Positions 52,501 through 63,084 of a DNA stretch of 64,000 bases are shown in pieces. Origin of the DNA: Heliocidaris tuberculata (taxonomy: Eukaryota; Echinodermata; Echinoidea; Camarodonta; Echinometridae). Numbering within the stretch: position 1 is the stretch's first letter; the number at the start of each line of letters is the position of its first letter. A program made the translations under genes and the position numbers. Location: the NCBI GenBank assembly GCA_025618425.1, contig CM046832.1:59927087-59991086 (forward strand), written 5' to 3'. The notes under the pieces were generated by a model, which ran no database searches, was not told the origin of the DNA, and worked only from the letters and a program-made list of their open reading frames with translations.

Positions 52501-55500
52501 ACAGAAATGTCACAACTGACTCACCAAATTGCCAATTTGAAATTCGCATAGATGTAGTGATCTCATTTTTCAAACATCCATAACTTTCTTAGTCCTTGTC
52601 CGATTTCTTTCAAACTTTCACCATCCTGTTTTTCTTATTTTTCCGCTTTCACACAAATCATCTTACTACCAAGGTTGGATTGCCCTTTAAACTGAGCAGT
52701 ATTTCACTTAAAGTCGCAATATTTTCATAAACATCATTGTTTTCACCGTTTAACGTTTCTTGTCACATTTGATAAATACTGATACAGATACTAGATACAC
52801 AGCCTTGTTGTAATGACACGTGAAGGATGTCGAGCAAACTTTTTCAGCAAATAAAAATTGCGGATAATGACCTGTTCCCGTAAAATACGTCTGCTAATAA
52901 TCTAATTTTCGGAATAATGGAAACATTTATAGACAACTTGTCGATCAAACTTTAATGTTCGTTATATCACTCTGGCCCTAAGATAGTAAACAAACAAACA
53001 AACAGACAAACAAAAAGAACAGTTCTTTAAAAAACAAACGTAATTTTGAATGGGGAGAGGGGAGACAATTGAACAATTAGTTCCTTACATTATACAATTT
53101 GACGACAATGGTAAAGAAGAATTTCCCCAAGCGTATAACCTTTTCCATCTCTCTCTCTCTCTCTCTCTCTAGGTGGGAACACCTCGATACATGTCTCCTG
53201 AAGCCCTGGAATGTAAGGTGAATCTCCAGGATATTGAATCTTTCAAGCAGATGGACACCTATGCCCTGGCCCTCATCCTCTGGGAGATCACCTCCAGGTG
53301 TACATTACTCAAAGGTTTGTCAATCTTCTCTATATACCTGATTTTCTTAAATGTTCATCGTTCATGTTTGCAGTAGAAGTGCCGTAATCTTAAGCCTGGT
53401 TCACACGAAGCGTCATTTCAGTTGCATATAGGCACCTGCGTTAATCGAGCCTGTGAAGACAATTTTCCCATACGCCAGTTATTAAAAGTATTGTTTGCAC
53501 TAGTCATTTCGCAGTCATTTTTAAACGAGGTATAACTCTTTGATAACGCGAAATAGACCCTACAAGACACTGACGCGTTCCTATCAAATGACGCCTCGTG
53601 TGAATAAGTCACTTTGAACCACATGGTGTGAGGTTCTAATCTCTGCCATAGCACCAGCAACCTTTGCTATTTTCGAAACAGGTGAAGTAAATGGGTAACG
53701 GTAGGAAGAAATACCTTGAATGCTTGAGCGCCTCATCATATTAGCTCGGTTTAAGTACTAGTACTAATAGTATTTCACTCTCTGTATTCTCAGGAAGAGG
53801 AGCTTTATAAATCCTATTGTTACTACTACCTCAGCTTTTTTGTCGACTCTTGCACGATATCATTATCTTAACGAATATTTCACATGCTGAAGTGCGCTAT
53901 GTGGCTCTTATCAACGTGAATATAGGCAAAATTCAGAATTCCAGATGCATAATACAGTAATAAGAGAAATACCTGGTCCATAAACCATTTGGGGTTGTAT
54001 ATAGGGTGGTCTGTCTTGTAACACAAGGTAATATTCACATTATTATTTTGCGTCATCACGAAACACAACGCGCAACATCTTGCAGGTCTCATGGCTCGTA
54101 CTAATTCTCTTCTTAACTGAGACACTTAGCCTACCATGATCTTCTTTATCATTGCTTTCATTATCTGCTTACGACCACACCCACCACCCCATCAGACAGT
54201 CTTTAATGCCCCACCCATCTCTCATTATTGTCCTACCCCAATCTCCAACCTTCAGTTGCAATCCACTCTGACACGTTCATGCTCGATTGATAATTATGTT
54301 TCTCAACTACCTCATCTTTTACCATAACCTTCTGCTCGTAAAATTCCAAGCACTATGTTTTCCCCTCGCACTAATATGTGACCAAAGATTATCTCACAGC
54401 ACCAAGGAAAACTATACATGTGGGAGGGTCTTGTATAGAAGTATACAAGATGAGTCATTTTAAATCTAGATGGACATTATGGGAATAAGAAGACAGATCA
54501 TTAAGGAGAGCATCCCATTGCCGCAGCGGGGAAATTCCCTATTATAACAGTCCCAAGTTACCTGCTAAAATAATAATGGTGAAATCCCCCGGTCTAGATT
54601 TATCTGGAATCATTTAAATGCCAAGCTCGCATAAATCATAACCGTTATTATCTCTTCCTCATGTCATTTAATCCAGCAGTAAACTTGTAGTTTCATGGAA
54701 TCCCGGTAATAAATGTCATTTATGAATAGTATTGAGATATAAGCCCTCTTTAGATCATAGAAGGGCATTAGAGTGGTGTAGCATTGACTTCGTTCTCTTG
54801 AAATTGATGCTTCCCCCATGGAAAAAAAATCCATTCTGACATACCAAGTACATACACACACACACACTTTTTTTTTCAATGAAGACACACACACCACCCA
54901 CCTACCCACACACACACACACACAGTCTTTTTTGCCTTTACTCTCGAGGACAGCTATTGTTCCTCTATTATTCTCCTGTCCTCGGAAAGCTGACGGAATA
55001 AGGCTCAAATCTATTGTTCAACGTCCGAGGACTGTTGTTCTCAGGAATTTTTCTTTGTTCACCGTCCTCGCTCATACGGCTATACCTGTCCACGCGCGCA
55101 CACACTCTCACTTTTTTTTTTTCTTTTCATAATTTTTTTTATTCCTTATTCAGTTTTTCAAAACGAATAATTACAAATTGAGCATTAATTACACAATATA
55201 ATTCAACATGGCAATAAACACAATATAAATTATATATTTCCATTACGTGCCATCCATAAATAAACAACAATAGTACAATTTAACTGAACAAGGTATAGAT
55301 TAAAACCTGATAGGTGCAAATTCAAAGTATATATAGGGCAATTGTAATAATGAATATAATTTCTTTAAAACTGTTTGTGATATTATCATGTATGTCCTCC
55401 TTCCGTCCAACATTCAAAATAATTCCATTTCTTTAGATGTAGACTTAACTTATTTCGAGCTATTGCCTTTTTATGTTCATTATCCTTACTTTCTAAAAGT

Positions 55501-58500
55501 GCATTATAGATTTCTTTCTTTGTTGGGGGCGTTCCTTTTGATCTCGCATTGTATATCATATATTTTATGAGTATAATTAAGTGGTTAATATACATGTGCT
55601 TTTCTGATTTTCCATCTAACCCAACCAAAATCTCCTCCCATTTTAAAGTATCTAAGTGCATCAATTTCATTTGTTCCCCTATTTCTTGCCACAATTTTTT
55701 AACAAATTGACAATTCATAAATAAGTGGTTGTATACCTCAATTTCCTTTCCACAGAAAGAACATAAGTTAGATGATATATAGCCAAACTGATACAGTTTA
55801 TCATTGCAATATAGGATACTGTGTAATAATCTAAACTGAAATTCACGTAATTTACCATCTAAAGTGCATAATCTCGGGGTCAAAAAGGAAGTCGCAATTC
55901 CAGATGTAGTATTTAAATGTGCTATTTCCGCGTGTCTAAACGCAAAGGTTTCCTTTATATTATCTATAAAGATTTTATAACATAATTTAGAAGTCAGTCC
56001 TTCATATGGTATTATTTTATCGCTTACTTTATACATTAATTCCGAGTAATCGATCGTGTCATTTATCTTTTCGTCTTTTTTCCTTTTCTCTTTCAAATTC
56101 ATCGGCAATGATGAGTAAATGCTACTAATGTAGAATAAATCGTTGGCATCAAGACCTTTTTGTAAAAAATAGCTAACTGGCCTTAAATGGCCTTCTTTAT
56201 CTACAACATGCTTAATTTGATATATATTAGCCTCAAATAGTTTCCTATTAAATAGCGTTTTCCGGCCAAAACGGATTAAAGTATTATTAAAAATCATTTG
56301 ATTTCCTAAGTTACTAGTAATAATTCTGTTCCTTCTTAAGTCATGCCAAATATTCAAATATTCCAAGTACAATGGAGGCGCCTGAATATGAAAATCTTTC
56401 ATATCATAATCACATAAAAATATAAATCTTCCTCCAATTGACTGGAATATATAGTCAAAATATTTTTTCCATTTCATATTACTGTCTTCATAGATTAGTC
56501 TCTTAATCCACATTATTCTTTGTGCCTTAATCATATCTCTAAAATTCATCATTTTTAAACCTCCGTGATTATAAGTCAAATAAAGGATATTTCTTTTAAT
56601 CTTATCATGACCTCTCCATATGAAATCAAAACTAATTTTTTCAACTTCTTTATAAACCCAAGTTGGTACCAATAATACAGAAGAGACATATATAAGTTTA
56701 GATAAGGCAAATACTTTCAACAATTGTATTTTACCAGTAAGGGTCAAATCGCGCTGTTTACACCAGCCTAATAATCTTTTGATTTTACTTAATATTTCTT
56801 TATAATTCATCTCCTCCTTTATATTTACGTCTACAGAAAAATATATCCCAAGTATTTTAACAACTTCTACCTGCTTTCCCAGTGAAAACGTATTTCTTAT
56901 ACTTTTACGAGGACCTAACATCAATATCTTTGTTTTGTTTTTGTTCACTTTTAATCCTGATAATCTCCAAAACGTATTTAACATCTTTTCTAGATTTTGT
57001 ATTGATTCTAAATCTTTCAAAAACATAGTCATATCATCTGCATACGTAGTTAACTTCACTTCAGTATGTCCTATTTGTATCCCGTTTATATTATGTGCTT
57101 TACGAATTGCAAGTGCTAACACTTCTATAACTAAAAGAAACAAATACGGAGACAATGGATCCCCCTGACGTACTCCTCTCCCCACATCAAAGTAACCAGT
57201 GGAGTGTCCACCATTCATAACACAACTAACTGCTTTAAAATATAAAATATCAACCCACTTACGAAAATGAGGGCCAAAACCATACAAACTTAATATTTTC
57301 TTCAAAAATGAATGCGAAACGGAGTCGAACGCTTTTTCAAAGTCGATAGCCAACAAGAAACCGTTTATATTAAATGTAGACGAATGGAATATAACATCGT
57401 CTATTAATCTTACTGCTTCTCCTATATTCCTTCCTTTCATATAGCCTACTTGATCTGTATGAATTACTTCATCTAAAACTTTTTTAATCCTGCTTGCTAG
57501 TATTTTAGACAAAATTTTATAATCTACATTCAATAATGAAATGGGCCTGTAGTTTTCTATCAAAAGAGGGTCTTTACCTTCTTTTTCAATTAAAGTTATA
57601 ACCCCCTGTTTTTGTGACGAAGACAGTTCCCCCTTTTGAAAGGAAGTATTAAAGGAATCTATAACTAATTTTCCTATCAATGACCAGAATGTTCGATAGA
57701 ATTCTACAGTCAAACCGTCATTACCGGGGGTTTTATTTAATTGCATCTCATTTAAAATGGAGAGACATTCCCCTGTGCTTATTTTTTCATCGCATAATTT
57801 CTTATTACTTTCCTTTATCATCGGAATATCACTGAAAAAATATTCTTGTCCAGATTCATATCTATCTTTCTGATTAGTTTGTGAATATAAACTTGAATAA
57901 AATTTCCTTATTTCTTTCAAAATCTTTTGTTGACATGTTACCATTTCGCCATTAGATTTTATTTTTCCTATAAAAGTTTTATTACTATTTACTTTTAACA
58001 ATTGTTCAAAGTATCTATCATTAATTTCACTTTCTTCAAACCATTTAGCCCGAGATCTAACTTTCAAACCACTTAAAGCATGTCCGTATATCCCATTTAA
58101 CTCTGCTCTTTTTAATTCTAACTCTTCTAGTGTATTTCTATCGCCATCTAAAGCCAAATTTTCCTCCAATTTTTGCACTTCATCCTGCAATTTACTCATA
58201 AGTGACTTTCTTTCTCGTGCCTTAATTTTAGAATATTTTATTGTATAATCTCTTACTTTCATTTTAACAAAGTCCCACAAAATCCTGTTATCTACAATTT
58301 CTTTTCTTAACACTTCTATCAAGCACGTTATTTCATTTTTCATGCCGTTTGTATATTCTGAATCTAAACAAAGACTATTATTAAACTTCCAATAGGATGG
58401 TCCTCGTTTAAATATTTCATGTGCAAGTTTTAGTTCTAACTCAATAGCCGAATGATCGGGGGCTACCGAAGCAACGATTTTACAACCGTTCACTCGCTCT

Positions 58501-61500
58501 TCTAATCCACTACTTATTATCCAATAGTCTAACCTACTTTGAATTAAAGGATTTTTCTGTCTATACGTATATTGTTTTTTTTCCAAATTCTTCTTTCTCC
58601 AAATATCAATTAAATCAAATTTCCCTTGAAAATCATCAAATTCTAAATTAAAAGCCTGTCCTATTCTTCTCCCTTTGTTTGAACAATCTAAATTAAAATC
58701 TCGAATCATGTTAAAGTCCCCTCCAAGAATGATAGGATGGCCTTCATTATTAAATTCTTCAAGACTTCTCTCTAAAATGCGAAGAAAAGCTAATTGGAGA
58801 TTTTCTTTATCCCTGTTTGGAAAGTAAACATTTCCTAACACAAGACGGGTCCCCTGAACTTCACCATCAATTAATATATATCGCCCTTCCAAATCTAATT
58901 TAGTTTTTAATACCTTAAAATGCAACTTTGATTTAATCAATACACAAACCCCTTTACTATGATTGGTTCCATGACTGAAAAGACTAATTCCATCCCATTC
59001 TGTTTCCCATTTGTCTTCAACATCAATAGTACTAAATGTTTCCTGAAAAAATATTACATCTCCTCGTTGTCTACTCCAATTAATAATCGAACCTCTCTTC
59101 TTTGAGTCCCTTAAACCTTTAACATTTAAAGACAATATGTTCATTAACATTCCTTGATTACCCACCATGATAAAGAGTATTGTAAATATAATTCAGAATT
59201 CTGGAAGGAAGAAGGACATACATTTCTTGCATAAAGACTAACTGAATCAATACAAATTGCCTTGAATTTTCAATGTCACATGTGCATCTTGCACCTAAGC
59301 CCGATATACATAAATTCACACCTGTAATACTCAAATAAGATAAAGCCACAAATAATACCATAACCACCAACCATCCATATTAGACTCCACAACCCTTACT
59401 CTATCAATTTGATTACCCTTTTATATCAATTAAACACAGTCATTATCATGACTAATTCATACTTGTAATGAAAAATCTAAATAGTGAAATTTAGCAGCCT
59501 AAGCCTCCTGAGGCAGTCATCAACATAGAAAAAGACCATCCCTATACTTGAAGACAAATTAAAATTTGAGATAAATAGATAAATGAATAACGATAAGAGA
59601 TTATTTCTTTGATAACCGATTTGCAAAATAGTCGATGATTATACTTAAGTATCAATGAATTATATACATTGATATAAACAGTGTAAAACAAAAACAAACA
59701 TATAAATTTACCTAATATTCCCTTGCATTTTTTCAACCAGTATTGAAAATGATACCCTTAAAAGCCCTTCCCACCATATAAAAAGAAAAATAATCAAAGA
59801 GTCTCGGGTGAATAACATTATTTTGGAGGTCTGCCAGTCCAAGGGCAATTCCACGCAGGGGCGCGGTCACGCCGCCACCACACATATATACATTATAAAT
59901 GGGTGTGGCAACTGCGCGCCCGCGGCCCCGCGCAGAACCACCCCCAAATCAAAGCATTAAAGTCCATCGACACGTGCCACGCGGCTTATCGGTTATGTTA
60001 CACAAATACTACACAATCCTTCGTATAATGAATTTGCATTTTAATGCAAATTTGTCTAGCATAGCAACAGCACTGGCTGCTCAGATAAGCCAATCAAATT
60101 TCAAACGTCAGTTTCTTTCTGAGCATGCATATGCAACAACCAATGCCATTCAAATGAACTCTCACGAGTATGACCTACTATCACAGAATAGGTGGCTCAT
60201 AGCAAAATGTCTAACCTCCTCACCCACTTGTAGCAAGTATGAATTGACATCGTTTGCAATTTCGATACTAAATAATAAACAAGGAAATTCTTCAAACAAA
60301 TTAAAGATAACAGCCTTATTTCTTTGAATACACAACAATCAATACAAGGTAATCAGATTACTCATACTGAAGTATCAACTAATTATATGCATTGATATAA
60401 ACAGCAATAAAACAAACAAAAAATCAATTTACTTATTCCACGGCATTTTTTCCTGACTATTATTGAAAATTATACCCTTAAAAGCCTTTCCCACCATATA
60501 AAAAGAAAGAAAAAAAAAGTGAGGGGAAAAGAAAAGAAAAATAATAAAAGAGTCTCAGGTGAATAACGTTATTATGGAGGTCTGCCAGTCCAAGGGCAAT
60601 TCCATACAAGGCGCGGTCACGCCACCACCACACACATACATTATAAATGGGTGTGGCAACTGCGCACCCGCGGCCCTACGCAGATCCACCCGCAAATCAA
60701 GGCATTAAAGTTCGTCGACAGCGACACGTGACCCGCGCTTATCGGTTTTGTTGCATAACTACAACACATCATACGCATGATAAATTTACATTTTGGCGCA
60801 TTTTTTCTTCTTCTCACGCACACTCCCACACACACATACACACCCACCCACGCACACGCACGTAAATCCCCACAACACACACGCAAACATGCACAAAATG
60901 GGGCTTCCCCGGCAACAATTTTATATAGACCCCCAAAAAAGCAAAAGCACCTGAATTTGAAAATGTGATGACCTTTCCGCTTGTCAGAGATCTGTTTGAC
61001 CTGTGCGCCCATCCTCTTGAAAGAGAATCATGGATTCTCCACTGTGTTTGTGCCTTCGATGTAGATGTCCTCATAATATCCAAGGAACAGTATCTGGCTT
61101 ATACGACATGAAGCTCGCTACCTTGCCAGCCAGACGGTGTTTTCTTTTATGCATCAAAAGCCGAGCGCTTGTTTCCGCCAATTTCCGCCCTCTGTCTCAA
61201 ACTCTATGATCTAAGCATATTCTTGAACACGATGTGCGTCCCAAGACGTTTATGGGATGATGAGTAACAATGTAACCTCAGGCTCTTTGCTCATGAAGCT
61301 AAACAGATTTTGATCAATATATAGGTACGGCATGAGATACGATGGGTCAGACGCAACGCAATATTTTTACGATTTGTGTTTAAAAAAAGTTAGAAGAAGA
61401 AAAGACAGAAACTAAGGTAATAGACCGCTTCGGTAATGTATGCAAATTTTCAATCAAAGGTTGTTCTTGACAACCTAAAAGCTTGCCGGAGGCTTGCCGG

Positions 61501-63028
61501 ACATAGCAACAAGTAATGTATGCAAACTGGATTCCAAGCATTGAGGCTCATTTATAAAAAGCAGGTTAATGGAGTAGCTCGTCACTTGGTGCTCAGAGGA
61601 GAAGTGTGCATAAATTTGTATACATTACAGAACCGGTCTATTGGAAGGTGACAAGGGAATCGTACGACAAAATAATTTTTGGCGACAGTTGCGCTTTGAT
61701 CATGCCAAATGACTAACCCTAACCCTAAACATTTGATGAAATACAGCCCGGAGCAAAAATGTCGCCAGATCAAGATGTCTCTGATGACCATATTTATAGG
61801 GGAGGATGGAAGCAGAAAACTGGGAATTGAAATACATATATGTTTCAAGGAAACCAAATAAAAGAAACCAAGGAATAAGGTTTCAGTCGATCAAGTACCA
61901 TGACAAATATAAAAGAAACAGGAAAGGAATAGTAACACACATTTCATGTCGCGAATGTATTGCATTTGCTTGATTCAACGATCTCATTATCCATAGCCCA
62001 TGCTGATAACAAGAAGGTGAAAACTGTTAGGACCTATGAGTAGTATAGTGAGAAAGAGATGACGAGTCGGGCCTACTATAAAATCAAAGGATATCTATGA
62101 AAACAAAAAAACATAAGCTTTCCGTTTTCAACTGGCAGAGGAAATAAAGGAATTCACAGAATATGGGGGGGGGGGGGGGGCAAAAGTCCCATGGCGCTTT
62201 TATATATTTTTTTTATATAGAGGCTAACAGAAGTTGATACCTCATAACCTATTCACGACGATACATCGAAGAACAAAAGGTATCCACTGAGCTATAAGCA
62301 CGATAGCCTACATCTCGAGCTTCTCCTAACGTGATCAGTTAGGCGTTCCCCCTTTTTTGCTTCCTCCTTATTCTTCTCTCCCTTTCCTATCTTTCCTATC
62401 TCGCTCCCTTCCTCCTATTTTGTATTTAGTTTGTCTTCTCAAACGTGTCTGAAAGTACAAATGCATCGAAGAATAATAATCGCATAACCCGGAAGAATAA
62501 GACTGCTTCTTCACTTCCGGTATCCGTTGCTCTTGTGGAGGAAGTGACGTAGGAGAAATCAGACCTACTTCTCCAAGGCCAGCCCAGCCAATTAGGTCGA
62601 AGTTGAAGATATTCGAGGAAGGCATGGAAATAACCGTACTTGCCGAAGGAGGAAACTGACACTAAAAAGCAATCTTTGTCTAAATAAATAACCTATCGCC
62701 ATAGATTTGGTATAAAGGTATACGTGATTCAACTTTGGCGCTTATGCTGGATTCATCACCACCCACTCCACACACTAACATAAACCCCACAATATTCACA
62801 GTCTTGGCCCATAGTGCCTATGTTTGCAATGATATAATTTGCAATGCATGTACAGTTGTCCACTCATGTTCATTTTTTCACAATTTTTTTTTATTTGTTG
62901 TCTGTCTCAACCCTATCATGTATTAGCAGTATATGTTATTAACTAATAGGGCAATGTTAAATACCAACCAATTATTTGTGCAGCAACTTTTCATTACATC
63001 AAGTACAGTATAAGTTTAGAAAGAAATG

Positions 63029-63084
<56 letters not shown>

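Larger units (their letters stand above)
42802..53172 (+). other. TGFBR2-like: Intron 4 (about 10.4 kb), repeat-rich
   Basis: It is bounded by GTATGT and by a CT microsatellite plus AG. It contains TA repeats (43484-43517), G/C tracts (44881-44893, 44974-44988, 48016-48027, 48307-48324, 49437-49450), a tandem duplication with a MITE (45327-46520), a long TA/TATG block (48048-48240), a 62-bp duplication, TTG repeats and a fold-back MITE. Stretches 43520-44690, 46525-47990, 48620-49430 and 50230-52095 show nothing I can name. Reading exon 4 through the donor gives a stop at about 42898. Confidence 0.9.

Noticed and set aside
55388..59230. Apparent inverted similarity between the LINE's two ends (ATGTATGTCC followed by pyrimidine-rich text)
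   Set aside because: Only about ten bases match exactly and the rest is CT-rich. The element's motifs and A-tail clearly make it a non-LTR retrotransposon, which lacks terminal inverted repeats.
59899..60327. 142-codon ORF in the GC-rich direct repeat
   Set aside because: The frame is not kept in the second copy and no domain is recognisable.
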